DNA of 64,000 bases, from assembly GCA_944472135.2 (NCBI GenBank), contig OX235263.1, forward strand, positions 28,573,379 through 28,637,378, given 5' to 3'. The stretch is from Trichobilharzia regenti (taxonomy: Eukaryota > Platyhelminthes > Trematoda > Strigeidida > Schistosomatidae). Below, one piece after another: positions 9,299-21,641 of this stretch (positions within the stretch are counted from its first letter, which is position 1; the number at the start of each line of letters is the position of its first letter). The position numbers and the translations under genes were made by a program. A model generated the notes under the pieces. It ran no database searches. It saw only the letters and a list, made by a program, of their open reading frames with translations, and had not been told where the DNA came from.

Positions 9299-10505
9299 CT
9301 AGGTCAACGACACTTCGGAGTCTGTTAGGTTAGCAGATTGAAGCGTTAATTTCAGGTCAATTGAGGGTGCACCGAAGCAGATCCAGCCACATTTGTTCAG
9401 ATTAAATTGGAGATTCCATAGGGACGACCAAGCAGTCATTTTATCTAATTCCTTCTGCACTACATTCTCGAAGTTCCCTAAGTCATCACGTTGGAATGTA
9501 TAAGCTACTTTTAGGTCATCTGCAAAGATGAATGGTTTCCCGTGCGTGAAGCAAGCGCATATGTCATTGATGTATAGTGTAAATAGGAGGGGTCCAATGA
9601 CACTACCTTGTACTACACCAGAAGTGATAGGGCTAGGTTTGGAGGTTGCAGACCCGAGTTTAACTATTTGGGACCTATTGTTAAGGAATGATTTAAGCCA
9701 TCCTAATAATGGGTCACGTATTCCTAAGGAGTTCAGTTTATTTGTTAGCAGTAAATGGTCAACACGGTCAAATGCCTTAGAAATGTCAAAGTAGATGACA
9801 AGTACTAGTTGCCGTCTGTCACGACTGCTGGTTACAAAATTGAAGAAGTCTAGGTGACATGTTAAACATGATCTGGATTTCAGGAATCCATGTTGGTTCG
9901 GACTTATAATATTGCAGCTAAGCATATGTTTGATTAAGTTATCTTTGACTAGTCTCTCCATGATTCTAGATGCTATAGGTGTGATATTGATTGGCCGGTA
10001 GTTACTGACTTCAGTTTTCGAGCCAGATTTGTGTTTAGGCATAATGAATGTTGTCTTCCATATGTCAGGGTAAGTTTGGTTTCTAGGGACATTGTGAATA
10101 TTTTAAGCAGCAGTAGAGGAATGTCAGGGCCACCATATTTATAGAAGTAAGATGATATACCGTCGGTACCGAAACCTTTTGAACTTTTGAGGGTTCTTAT
10201 AGTTTGGTTAATATTAGCGTAAGTGAATTGAACAGTGCTAATTTGGTTTGGTGTGAGTGGAGATGGAGTTTGTGCCATATAGTAATAGGGTGTATATCGA
10301 GTAGCTGGACTGAGGGCTTAAGGTAGTTACCTGCAAACGTTTTGTTGAATAGTTCACATATGTCTGCAGAGTTAGTGCATAGCCTACCTTTGTCTATGAG
10401 GAGAGAAATGCTGTGATTTTTGCGATTCATTCGCTTCCTTAAGATTTCTGTGAGTGCATACACTCTAGCAGGACTGGCTACTGCGATGCGTTCTTCCTTT
10501 CTCAT
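9299..10505 (-). pseudogene. CR1-like reverse transcriptase, frameshifted
   Basis: Three overlapping minus-strand frames (10505-10197, 10278-9973, 10042-9299) together give an ordered RT. They show SSKGFGTDGISSYFYK (fingers), SNYRPINITPIASRIMERL, QHGFLKSRSC, LVIYFDISKAFDRVDH, GVVQGSVIGPLLFTLYIND, then the FADD catalytic box and the thumb (LNKCGWICFG). At least two frameshifts interrupt it, so it cannot be active as it stands. CR1/jockey superfamily by ORF order; clade not resolved. Confidence 0.85.
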
Positions 10506-10683
10506 ACGGAAATCTTGAGCTTGTGTGATGGAGCTAAGGGTTTAAGTATTAGACCTAGAGTGCCAAAGTCGTGGTGTTTGAAGTAACTTGTTGAGAGTTT
10601 CTTCAGTTTCTTACGATCCTTTGGTTTTATGAATGACTTTCTGTGTGGGGAAACCTTTAGTGTTTGGAGTGGAATGACAGCAT
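10506..10683 (-). pseudogene. CR1-like ORF2 linker between endonuclease and RT
   Basis: After a one-base shift near 10684 the minus strand gives LNICLDAVIPLQTLK and KDRKKLKKLS, the usual basic linker that follows the endonuclease in this superfamily. It links the two ORF2 domains and shows that they belong to one element. Confidence 0.55.
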
Positions 10684-11640
10684 CTAAGCATATGTTGAGT
10701 TATGGTAGAAGATGGTTAGGGCTCTCGATAGGTCATCAGTAGTGAAGTATTCATCCCATTTGGAGGATCTTAGCATCGATTCAACTAAGGCCCAGTTTGC
10801 CTTACTATAGTTCCTATATATTACTTGTTGTGAAGTGGAGGTATGAGATGCATTGCTACTCAGCGGAATTGGCAGTGCACATATCACTGTTTTGTGGTCG
10901 CTCCCTGGAAACTCAGAACCTACTAGCGTTGAAAGGGGGCTTATATTGTGGCAGAAGATTAAGTCTAGTACGTTGTTACCTCTTGTGGGAGTAGTGACAG
11001 TTTGTTTCCAGCCAAGTATATCCAGTGTGTCTAAGAACTTATCAAATTTAGTTGGGCCTGTGGGTATATCCCAGTTGATTTCAGGTAAGTTAAAGTCCCC
11101 ACATAGGATCTTATGATCGTATTGTAAGTCGGATAATTGCTCCAGAGTATTAATAAGTTGGGTCTCGTAATTACTAAAGGTGCCAGGTGCTCTGTAGGTG
11201 CATCCAATTAATGCTGTTACGTTATTTAAGTGTACATTAACCCATAGAGTCTCAGGCATGTTAAGTGTACTACTTTCTAGCTGTGATACAGTAAGTGCAT
11301 TCAGAAAGTACATGAGACAACCCCCTCCCTTACCACCTTCCCTGTCACACCGAAAGTGTGTGTAGTTATCTAAGCTTATTTCTTCATCCAGGATGTTCGA
11401 ATGACACCAAGATTCAGTGATGACAATTACAGGGGGTTTGTATATTACTGTGAGTGCTCTGAGCATCGGCAATTTATTTAGAACAGATCTAGCATTTATG
11501 AGGATTAGGTAAAGATGAGAGTTGAAGTAGCATTTGAAGTATTTAAGTTCGTTAGTCAGCCCCGAATATGGTTCAGCACCCAGTAGTTCTGCTGGACATG
11601 ACGATCCTATGTTAAGAGGAGTTTCAGCATCATGCTCACC
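10684..11640 (-). pseudogene. CR1-like apurinic endonuclease domain of ORF2
   Basis: Exonuclease-endonuclease-phosphatase domain that nicks target DNA for reverse transcription. The minus-strand frame includes NARSVLNKLPML upstream of the first ATG-based call (11472), so the domain starts before it. Motifs in order: VIVITESW, DREGGKGGGC, GCTYRAPG, LCGDFNLPEINWD, TPTRGNNVLDLIF, PGSDHKTVIC. The catalytic Glu, Asp/Asn and SDH residues are all visible. The frame ends at a shift near 10684, so the ORF is broken before the RT. Confidence 0.85.
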
Positions 11641-12546
11641 TATGTCTATCGAGTTGTGTGTGCTGTTTTCGGTGAAGAATTAGGAGTTGGAGTACTGGAT
11701 TTGCTATAGACTAAGGAATTTTTATTTTTAGTTAGGTTACAGAAGTGGGTAGGGTTCTTTATTTGGCCTATACTTGTGCAAGTGTCAAGTGTGCCTAATG
11801 GATACGGGTGCACTAGACCGTTCCTGTTTTCATGCAAGGAGGGAGCCAGCACTAGTGGTTTAGGAGTGTTAACATCCCTACCAGCTGTTTTTTCAACGCT
11901 GACAGGGACGCGGGGGATAAAAAATGATTGGATCCTTGTGATGACCATGGCTTATTATTCCACCTATTGTTTGATGCTAGTTGTGTCCTTGTGTGGGTTT
12001 CGTGTGTACTGCATTGTGGGTTAGTTCCCAGCAGACTTGTACCATATATCCGGTCGAAATTTGTTTGTGTGCCATACTCTGAAGACCCTGAGTTGTTGGT
12101 AGCCGAGTTCTGACTATTACCACTTGTACTTTTGAGGGTGACATTGTTGTGACATTGGATATCAGTGTGTGCCATGGTGCGATTTAGCACGTTGTGGGTG
12201 CTAATACTATTGACCGTGGGAGTGTGGGCTTATTTAAGCTGCCACTGTTTTTGTTGGTATGATTTAGGGGCATATTTTCCTTATCTTTAGCAATGGAGTT
12301 ATGGCTAGGAGAGGACAAAGTCGAATTTCGGGGGTTTTGACTTTTTTTCTGGGGTTATTTAGTGGCATTTTAGATTCTGCGGTGATGGGTGGTATGGTTT
12401 TATTATTTATTTGGTTACAGTCTAGTGGCCTTTCGGCTGGTGTTGCACTCTGATGGGATAATTCTGTGTGTTTTGAGAGGGGTGATGCGGTGGGGTCTAC
12501 TGTATCTTTCACAGGGTTGGGAATAATGGCTGCAATGTCCTATTAC
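11641..12546 (-). pseudogene. CR1-like ORF1/ORF2 junction, broken frames
   Basis: Several overlapping minus-strand frames (12512-12264, 12190-11852, 11948-11646) are Ser/Thr/Asn-rich and without recognised motifs. They lie between the ORF1 coiled-coil part and the endonuclease, and probably represent the low-complexity ORF1 C-terminus and the ORF2 N-terminus after frameshifts. No zinc knuckle is visible. Confidence 0.5.
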
Positions 12547-13428
12547 CTATTTCACAATTAGTCTTAGCGAGATATTTGATGCGCGCCTTTCTATGACTGT
12601 TTTGTCCACCCCGACCTTTATATGTTTGTAGTTTCTGGCTTGCGATAGGGTGTGTTGGGAGTGGATGAATTTTCTGGTCTCTGCCGGTGTTTCGAACTGA
12701 AAACGAATAGGACAACACTTTTCATGTTGACTCTTCTTCAGCCTATAGCACTTAGTCTTGGAGTTAGGCATTTTCGCTTCACTAAGTAAGATGCGCTGTA
12801 CCTTTTTTAGTGCCTCATTGTCCGGAACGTTGTAGACAATAGCACTCAGTTTTGCGTCGAGTCGTTTTGTTACTTCTGTGGTAACAAAGTTAATGAGGTT
12901 ATCTACCTTAGTTACCGATTCTGTGTCAAGCTTGTTAAGGTTTACCGTTTTCATGAGGATAGTTAGAGGTGTCAGTTCACAGACCTGCGATCTGATATCG
13001 CTGATCTGATCTGATAATTTGGATATCTCGGTATTGGTTTCGATGTTTCCAGCATTTACTGACTTACTGTTTTTTATTTCCCTTAACTCAGCCTTAAGTT
13101 CTCCTATAGACAACTTTAGAAGTTCTATTTCTGAAGATAGTACTGAAAAAGAGCTTGATGGCTGGAGTTTCTCCATAAGCACATAAGGTGAAGGGAGGAG
13201 TTCTGTATGAGCAGAGGGTACTGAATTTTTAGGAGTAGTGCTAATACTAGCTGTCAGTACAGTTTTATCCTCAGTTCCAGCTCGACGCTTACGGCATACA
13301 AGTGAGTTATGTGACTCACTATAGCCGTTTGTAGGGGGTGTGTTGCTTGATGTAGCAATCAAGGACGTTAAATTAGACACCAGTTTTACAGGGGAATGGG
13401 TTCGTTGCTTTTTACTTTGATTAACCAT
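12547..13428 (-). CDS. CR1-like ORF1 protein, N-terminal part (293 aa)
   Basis: The minus-strand ORF starts at ATG 13428 (MVNQSKKQRTHSPVKL), with a basic N-terminus. It then has a predicted coiled coil (SSEIELLKLSIGELKAELRE, then ISKLSDQISDIRSQV) and a C-terminal RRM-like part (LSAIVYNVPDN; then KCCPIRFQFETPAE; ARNYKHIKVG). That is the standard layout of ORF1 RNA-binding proteins of jockey/CR1/L1-type elements, which trimerise and coat element RNA. It lies upstream of the endonuclease on the same strand, as expected. The end of the frame may be premature (the neighbouring frame continues). Confidence 0.7.
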   Translation of the reverse strand: MVNQSKKQRTHSPVKLVSNLTSLIATSSNTPPTNGYSESHNSLVCRKRRAGTEDKTVLTASISTTPKNSVPSAHTELLPSPYVLMEKLQPSSSFSVLSSEIELLKLSIGELKAELREIKNSKSVNAGNIETNTEISKLSDQISDIRSQVCELTPLTILMKTVNLNKLDTESVTKVDNLINFVTTEVTKRLDAKLSAIVYNVPDNEALKKVQRILLSEAKMPNSKTKCYRLKKSQHEKCCPIRFQFETPAETRKFIHSQHTLSQARNYKHIKVGVDKTVIERRASNISLRLIVK

Positions 13429-13439
13429 AACTATTAGAA

Positions 13440-13927
13440 ATGGTAGTTAGTGGTTACAAGTATGGAAGTTGTATAGTACTTGTGCAAGTATTACAACAAG
13501 ATAAATTTTATGTAACGAATCACGTAAAAATGTAACGCAAACGTTGAACGTACCGCGATACACAAACATATGTACAATCAACACATCAAATGTTGTGGAT
13601 TCTGGCACGACAAACTACCCTTGAAGAACTGTAGGACTTACAACAGTACGCCTACATTCCTTCTCAGATTGATGATCCAAGTGGAAGTTGTCCGGACAAA
13701 GACAGAATTACCAACAGCTAGATGACATATGATACCAATTCAGTATATACAATATGAACATATGTACAAAATCACACACCAAGCACAGTGGACTGCTCAT
13801 TGATGCGCTACCCTTTGAAGAACTGTAGGACTTACACCAGTACGCCTACAACCCTTCTCAGGTTGACGCCCTAGGTTGGAAAATCATTGCAGAGTTCATT
13901 TGCCGACTTCCTTCTATCAGCTATAAC
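13440..13927. repeat. Two tandem copies of a ~185-bp dispersed repeat
   Basis: The block with TTGAAGAACTGTAGGACTTA, CAGTACGCCTAC and CTTCTCAG occurs at about 13620-13670 and again at about 13808-13863. The intervening ACATATGTACAA sequence is also repeated. The same family occurs around 4470-4592 and 5721-5790. No coding sequence. Confidence 0.6.
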
Positions 13928-15420
13928 CTAAAATCTGAACGACAACACACTCATGTCATTGAATCGTAGAATATAGATGACGAACAAACATACGACGTAT
14001 CTGGTCAACCAAGCGTAGGCACAGAGTAATTTACACCAAAGATAATAGCATTCAAATAGTAACTTGAAACTAGAAATGCCTTTATTCGTGCAAGTCAATT
14101 TAACAATTACTCTCTCGTTTACACTTGGCTTATCTTCACTAAACTGAGCTAAATCTTTCGCCTTTTCAGATGCACTAATACTATCATAGTCATTGCACAA
14201 GATACTTGAGTTGATGGGCGTCTGTTTCATTGTGGATGACAACACCAACGAGGGCTGATTGATACCAGTTGATGAACTTAGCGGTGGATCAGAAGCTGTT
14301 CTTTTTCGGCTTTCAGATAGTTGTCTAACTGTAAGATTACCACCACTGCTGTCTTTCACTACTAGTTCAGGTTTAGCACTATCATCTGACGATAGGTGGG
14401 CTACACGCTGATCAATTACACTGACAGACTCATGAGAATCCATACCTTATGCGACTGCATCTGCGTTCAGTTCTACTTCACATTCAAGTTGTACAGATCC
14501 TTTGTTCAACTTAGCAGTAGTATGCATTCCCCTCATTTCATCATGATCAACCAAAGACAAATCTGCACTATCATGACCATTATCACAAATATTCAATTTA
14601 CCGTCATCTATCTGGCCGACTTCATCATTTTCAAACTCTTTAATAAAAGAAGTAGACAATTTTGGTTCCTCCTCACAAATCAATAAAGGTTTTATGTCTT
14701 CACTTTTACTAGTAATACCTTGTAAACTTGTGGAGTCAGAACTGCACTCTGAAGCAGTAACTCTATCCTGTGACACTCTATTCAACAATGGCTTACCAGT
14801 TGCAACTACAGACTGCTTGACCACACCGTTATCGTCACACAATTCGGAGTCAGACTTTGATTTCACATTTAGCTTTTCGTTAAACTTGCTTGCCGATTCA
14901 CAGCTCACCTTTGTATGCACCTCTTGCAAACGTGTAAAACACAACCGTGTTTGTCTTGCATCTTGTAACTTATCTGTTGAGGATGTACTACGAAACCTGT
15001 TACACTCACTAGGTCTATATGTATTACTAGACACCATAGAGCCCTCTCGATATCCACCTCTCTGAGACCCTTTCGTCATCAATAATTGCATTTTGTTCTC
15101 AGACTGCTCTATTCTAGGGGTGGGATGCAATAGACTGGCGAACTTGCTCATAGATTGATTGACGCTATCTTTTACCAGTTTTTGGATATCATCAAACCTT
15201 ATCTCGATACCTTCATCCTCTATACGGGAGCTTATCTTCACCCACTCCCTTTGCGATCGAGTAGGTAGGCGTCATGCTATTACCTCTAGGACTGAGCTCG
15301 AGTTGAGGTCACTCATGCAATTCATAGAAATCAAGGTATTCTTGTAGGTCATCAGATTATCCAAAAACTCAGTGAGTGCCTTGGAGTCATCTTGTAGTTG
15401 ACTGCCGTTGCCTTTGACAG
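13928..15420 (-). pseudogene. BEL/Pao-type LTR retrotransposon gag remnant
   Basis: The minus strand reads LTEFLDNLMTYKNTLISMNC, MSDLNSSSVLEVIA, a TGA stop at 15274-15272, then RLPTRSQREWVKISS. That resembles the DUF1759 gag region of BEL/Pao elements (LNS...L..I..KLP....W pattern). The frame continues to 14447 as a Ser-rich 264-residue stretch, and a further 171-residue frame (14443-13928) follows after a stop. No zinc knuckle, protease or RT is found downstream; the sequence runs into the 185-bp repeats. A G8 run at 15433-15441 marks the other side. It is an old, truncated copy. Confidence 0.6.
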
Positions 15421-17239
15421 CTTCGTTAACGAGGGGGGGGTGGCGTTAGCTGATCAGTAGATATGGTGGGGGTCACTAAGGTGAATCGCCCCATTCTGCA
15501 GGAACAGCAATATACAAATTAAAGGCTCGAGATATTTTTGATTTTTATGAGGGCTTAGATCTTTATCTTGAAAAAGATAATAATGAACGCCTACACAGAT
15601 CATGCTTCTACCTCTAAATATATACTATTCGCCCAGCCTATTGTTGAGATGCGACCATGTGGGATGTGCACAGATTTATGGGGCATCTTATAAACTAACT
15701 TGCTGTCCATTGACTGATCTTTAAATACCACTTCACAATGTCTTATCTCATTCATTTTCCAATAACGTCTTTACTTGATCCTCATTATATCCCATTAAAC
15801 CTAACATTTTACAGCTCTTTATGACTTATTATATTCCTACTCTCTGAAGGGTACGGTTGTACATTAAATGCACAAAAAGGTATAAAACTAAAACAGCTGG
15901 CACAACTGAGGATAAATGTATTAAAACCAAAAGTGGACATCATGATAGTACGAGATATACGTGTAGCATTATACATTGCAAATGAACGTTGTCAGCCTAG
16001 GGAGTTTTCTTTTTTTTAATGCATTTATTAATGATACTTGCACTTACCTATTTCATTGCAATTTAATGATTCACCTCAGCACTTTTACTTTTCTAAAACA
16101 GCTTCCAATCCCTTGTAAACGTTGTACTTACCTCAATATTGGTTGGTTATCGAATGCCTACAACCACGGGATGAAAACGAAACGAAGTCGATTTTCCCGC
16201 TCAACCTGGAGGACAACTGTACAATTCAATAACTATACGGCCTAGTTCAGAAAATGAGTGTAATTATATATATGTATCAAATATTTAACTGTTGAAACAT
16301 TATTAACTTGTAGACAATCTACGATTTGATATTATATCATACTTGATCGTGCCTGTAAAAATGGCATGCATTTTCATGTAAATTTATATGTTTATATGAG
16401 AATATACATTATTATTATTATTATTATTATTAAGAAGACGAAGATGCGGAAGAAAGGGCTTTTTATTCCACCACACAAAGTTTAAATTATTCGGGTACAA
16501 GCTGCGTATCGTCATTTATAACGAGCTTTGACAATCGGTCTTCTTCTGGCTTTAAAGCAGCCAGGCCAGATTTTTTTCTGAAAAAAAGGAAATGAGAAAT
16601 TCATTTAGCGGTATCATGCTAGTTTTTATCTCATTACAGTGGCACCGTATCGATTTCGTTTAAATGCCGAATACAGGTATTGCACAATGAACTGTCAGTA
16701 GAGCGTGATGTCCTGAGAAATATGCGTGAGGATAAAGAGTCTATACCACGTACTTCTTCTACTCTATTTCCACAGATCCTTTATAGGACAGAGGCCAACA
16801 ATTTCTATCAGGTATCTGTGGAGTGAATTAACAATGCATTTATATGTAAAGGGAAAGCTATATGTGTTCCATTGAGTGAGAACTCTTCTAAAGCGGGTTA
16901 TTTGAGGTACTGATATGATCAGAAGTGTCAAAGACAATTACACATATCCACCATGTTTGGTCATTGTACACTAGTAAACAGGACATTCAGGTAAGAGTGA
17001 TCCTTATTACCAAACCCAAAAATCCTTGAACAATATGAGATGTCCGTAGGAGTGCAGCGCCTTAACAACATGGTCTGCTATGTCCACCAAAATGAGGTAT
17101 ACAAGATAGGAATCCAGGGAGACAGTAGTGTTACGATGTGGGGGAACATCCCAATTCATGGATTACAAAAATTTCTTTATCCACTGAACGAAAAATGAAA
17201 GCTCTCCAGTTCAGGAGAACATATATTCCTCGTTTCACT
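15421..17239. other. No gene seen; repeat-rich intergenic sequence
   Basis: Contains the G8 run (about 15434) and an ATT microsatellite (about 16408-16431). One 89-codon plus frame (15976-16245) has no recognisable features. The remainder matches nothing else in the window that I could see. Confidence 0.4.
16408..16431. repeat. (ATT)n microsatellite
   Basis: About eight uninterrupted ATT units, plainly visible. Confidence 0.9.
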
Positions 17240-17672
17240 GACCAGAAGAAGCAGGATAAATGATTGAATGACACAGAATTCGTGAAATGTCGACGTCAGT
17301 GTGCTTGACACGAATGTGTGCAGTGTGATCAAGATGCAAGGTGGTAGGACGAATACTCGAGAGTTATGCTATCGTGATAAATCAATTCACGGAACACTGT
17401 GTTCACTTCGCTTGGTAGTCCGTCGACATAATAAACATGGTACATTTGACTGAATTATCTTCGTGAGGACTAGGTTTGTATCATTCTTCGTTGGACCGTG
17501 TGCATGAAGTCTTCTTTGTTATATCTAAGGTGAAGTGGATTCTTTGAATATACTCCCAATAGCCTGAAATACATTTGTTTTCTAGTGTAACCAGTTACAG
17601 TGTGACAGAATAGAGTGTAAGACCAACAGTTATTTGATTCAATGCATAAAATCTTCAAGGTCAGATGACTTG
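17240..17672 (-). repeat. Dispersed repeat B, inverted fragment
   Basis: The reverse complement of this stretch matches 44224-44655, including the sequence encoding KILCIESNNCWSYTLFCHTV. The adjoining 17690-18665 is the upstream part of the same repeat in the opposite orientation, so the element here is rearranged: its tail is duplicated and inverted ahead of its head. Confidence 0.65.
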
Positions 17673-17689
17673 GTTTTGGAGTTTTGTAG

Positions 17690-18665
17690 ATATGGCGTGA
17701 TGAAATATAATATGTAATATGTGAAATAACTCATCGAGCGTATGGTTATTCAGAATATTTTAAAAACTAAAAAGATATCTTAGGAGATCCATCCGTCGTA
17801 ATCCTCGTTTCACCTACTTTTCTATAGTGGGGTACTGCGGTTGCAGACAGAGGGTGTTTTCCATGCAAAATCGGGAGCGACTGTCAGTATGGCTTTGAAG
17901 GGTTGAGGGAGGTTATATGAAGCAGAATTCTAGAACATTCAACCAACTTCCGGTTCCCAAACTACTCGGACAACTGTTTCCTCCGTCGCTTTTATTAGTT
18001 TTACTCATTATATTGTGTGTAATGTTAAACTCCATCTAATCCAACTTGTCACCTCATTATGTGGTGCTTTACTTGCTGTCTTATCTTCACAATTTCAAAC
18101 CAATTTCTAGGATCCAGATAACCTATGAAATAGAAAAAGTTTGGCTCATAGCTTAGTAATTGCTTATTGAGATACATGCGACATCTTATGTATATTGTAT
18201 TTGTCTATTCATATTTCTTACATAGTGGAATCTTGTTGAATTAGGTTTTCGGATGTAACCCTAATTGTATTTTAAATTTCCGTTGACTATACAGTGTCTA
18301 GTCGAGATGCTAAACTCTGAGGTCGACAATCAGGCAAATTTGAATGAACCATCACAACTAGAACAACAAGGGTTTGAAGACATCCTCACCACTTCACTAT
18401 CCGTGAATATCATCAAAATCCATAAGCAGCTATCTTAATAAGACTGTGATGATGGTAGACATCATGTCTAGAAAACTCTAAACCAAGTCATCTGACCTTG
18501 AAGATTTTATGCATTGAATCAAATAACTGTTGGTCTTACACTCTATTCTGTCACACTGTGACTGGTCACACTAGCAAGCGAATGTATTTCAGGCTATTGG
18601 GAATATTTCCAGGGAATCCACCTCACTGTAGATACGATAAAGAAGACTTCATGCACACGAAATAC
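17690..18665 (+). repeat. Dispersed repeat B, forward copy
   Basis: Matches 43441-44395 with scattered point differences, from GATGAAATATAATATGTAA to GAAGACTTCATGCACACG. The short frame 18498-18704 is conserved as a frame in the 44-kb copy but has no signal or domain; repeat copying explains this better than coding. Confidence 0.65.
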
Positions 18666-19495
18666 AGATCAAACTCTTTCACTGTGAGAGAGCGTTGTAT
18701 TTAGAAGCGTCTTTCAACTGAAATTAGAAACAGTCCTACCCCAAATACTTTCTCATCTCTGTTGAACAAATATTTTATTAACAACTGGTTAGAAGGGGTA
18801 TGCGAAAAACTAATAATTAGAGATCGAATAAGGCACTCCTCTGACCCTCACTGTTAGTTCGCGAAGTCTGTAAACTCTATGTCTGACACTACTTTCACTA
18901 TGATTTTTTTCACAACCGTAGTCACCTATTTTTAATCAGCCTTCAATTTTAAAATATTTTGTTTTTCAAATATTTTCGCATATATCCCTTATAATATTGT
19001 ATTATGAGTATTTCAGTATGCTAAGGTTTAATCTCAAGATCCGGATGCAAACCAACTGAAGACGACTGGTATTAAGATATCTCTGCCTGCCTACGTAAGC
19101 ACTGTCCATCTCTACGCAAAATTAAGGCCCAAATGGTGGTTGTCTAAATAATCAAATAAACGAACAGCATATTATAACTTACCACTACGTATTTGCCTAA
19201 TGCTGCACGATTATTCCCCGATTTTTAAGCTACATTTGTTTATATCTAAAATCTACACTCCAATATTCTATTTTCCTTACATTTTTCTTCTCAAAAATGC
19301 TGTAACAGATGAAACATAAATGATGTTCTTCTGAAAGTAGTCATTCATACCATGACTTTGAGTGAGTCAACGAGTAAATGTTTAGAAAAACAGGTTGTGG
19401 CATATTACAAAAGAAGTTAGAAAATAAGATAAAAAATAAAAAAATAATTCAAAAAATCAAGCATTCCGCCAGGGCCTTGCACAAAAAACGTGGTA
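18666..19495. other. No gene seen
   Basis: AT-rich sequence between two dispersed repeats, without a long reading frame or a repeat I could match. Confidence 0.4.
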
Positions 19496-20590
19496 GGGTG
19501 GTGATTGCTAGTCAGCGGTTATGATGGTGGGGACATTTGTGAACCACCCTTATCTGTGGGACAGCACTCTATTGCTAAGGCTCCTGAGTTCGAATGGCTT
19601 CTGCAAAATGAGAATAAATAAATAAGTAGAAACTTAAAAAAAATAATGAAAAAAGAAGTAGAAGTTGAAAATTGCCTGGAGCCGAAGTTTAAACGCAAAC
19701 TCCCGAATGAAAGTAAATGGTATAAGTCCGCTACTTCAGAAGGACACCGAACTGTATACTTCAGAAAAACATACATTACTAGGCCGTCGCTTTTCTTTTA
19801 CATAGCTCACGCACTCCGACTTTTGTGTTTTACTCCTTTTAAACCTCGTAAGTAGGTGAAATTATCACCTGTCTTTCACTTTAAACTTATTGTTCGCAGA
19901 AAAGACTATAAAATATCGGGAAAATAATATTTCTTGAAAAAAAACAATAAAAAATGATGAACTCAATGCCTGTTATGTATTTTGAATTATTAACACCTTT
20001 TATATACTTCTGCACCTGTCTGCCGGTTTTCTTGTGTCTTCTTCTCTTTTCAAAGATACTGCTTTCAACGAAGGTACTGATACAGCGCTGAAATTCTCTA
20101 CTTATTTGTGATATTGCTAGCTCATCTGGTGAATAACGGGATCATCGGTATTATAAAATCTGCTGACAAGTTCAAAGTGGGTCTCATAAACAACTGGAAA
20201 TGTCACAAATATCATGTACTTACAGGTGAATATAAAATTTAATAAACTTTAAAACTCTTTCTGAATGATTTACTGATAATTATTGTTTATTCTGCATCTC
20301 TTATGTACCACGTCAGCACCTGTACAGAAATTCTACTTACCTTCCTCAACTAACGCAATCATTCATGATTCCCGCGTGAAATTGACATGTATTTTTTTCA
20401 ATCACAGTTTAGATTTGACGCTATATCTATTTCCTTATTTGTACACTTCATTTTAAATGTTTCTCTCACACTTACCAGTATTCAACTTGTTTCTAAATTA
20501 ACAAATCATATTATATATGCCATAAGTTTTCATAAGTGTACATATGTTCATGCCTGTAAAAATGGCTGGTTTCTGTTACAGATATAAATA
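19496..20590 (+). mobile_element. 1.1-kb dispersed repeat, copy B
   Basis: Almost base-for-base the same as 4605-5695, beginning GGTGGTGATTGCTAGTCAGC and ending in an AT-rich tail after GGCTGGTTTCTGTTACAG. Differences are few (GATTGC against GACTGC; ACTATAAAAT against ACTGTAAAAT), so the two copies are recent. A fragment of repeat B follows directly. Confidence 0.65.
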
Positions 20591-20605
20591 TTACTATCAT
20601 CATTA

Positions 20606-20915
20606 AATGTATTTCAGGCTATTGGGAGTATATTCAAAGAATCCACTTCACCTTAGATATAACAAAGGAGACTTCATGCACACGGTCCAACGAAGAATGA
20701 CACAAACCTAGTCCTCACGAAGATAATTCAGTCAAATGTGCCATGTTTATTATGTCGACGGACTACCAAGCGAAGTGAAGACAGTGTTTTGTGAATTGAT
20801 TTATCACGATAGCATAACTCTTGAGTATTTGTCCTACCACCTTGCATCTTGATCACACTGCACACATTCGTGTCAAGCACACTGACGTCGACATTTCACG
20901 AATTCTGTGTCAACT
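20606..20915 (+). repeat. Dispersed repeat B, tail fragment
   Basis: Corresponds to about 44320-44633 (from ATGTATTTCAGGCTATTGGG to CACGAATTCTGTGTCA). It lies directly after the AT-rich tail of the 1.1-kb repeat, suggesting that repeat was inserted beside or into a repeat B copy. Confidence 0.6.
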
Positions 20916-21641
20916 CAACTGCATGTTACTTAGAAGCGTAGTTTCAAATTAATTTTAGTTGTTTAGGATCATTTTTGGTTCACCGACGATCGGTTTCTCA
21001 CATTTTATATCTCCACAACTGTGTAACCTACTTTAATTGTAATTAAGACTGAACCGTTGAATACTGATGAACGTTTATGCTTTGAATATAAGTATATTGT
21101 AAACGTCTCGGGATCTCACGCTTTCACAACTCCTATTAAGTAGATGTAATAAGTAGATTCACTATTATGCTTTATCGCGTACTACATGCAATTGATATAG
21201 TCCTGATTTTTTAAAGCTGTCGCAGGTTTCGATTTGGACCATTACATAGTAATGCGTTAGTGGTTCTCATGTCACAGTGGCAAATTTATTAGAAGTAAGT
21301 TGTTTTCAGTAGAAGGTTAGGACGAATAATATCTGGATGATATATGTTCACTTGTATTCGCAGTCTCATTCGTTTGTCATAAGTGCCATTAGCATTTTCA
21401 TTCTTATTCATCAAACGTAGGCGTTATTTCTGAATTTTTCATAAGGTGGAATCATCATTTTGAAGGACTTCACAGCTTCCTAAAAACGTATATGTCAATA
21501 CCTACAGACAGGGTAAAGGTGTATACCGTAGATAAGAAACCTTGGTATCTTAAGTTAAGTAAAGAAAGGAGAAACTGCAGCTGACACTATAAAATTTTCA
21601 CTTAAGAGAGCAGTATATAGAACATTTCCTGCAGCTTAACT
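20916..21641. other. No gene seen
   Basis: AT-rich sequence upstream of the Penelope-type nuclease remnant. It may contain decayed element sequence, but I could not recognise RT motifs. Confidence 0.35.
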
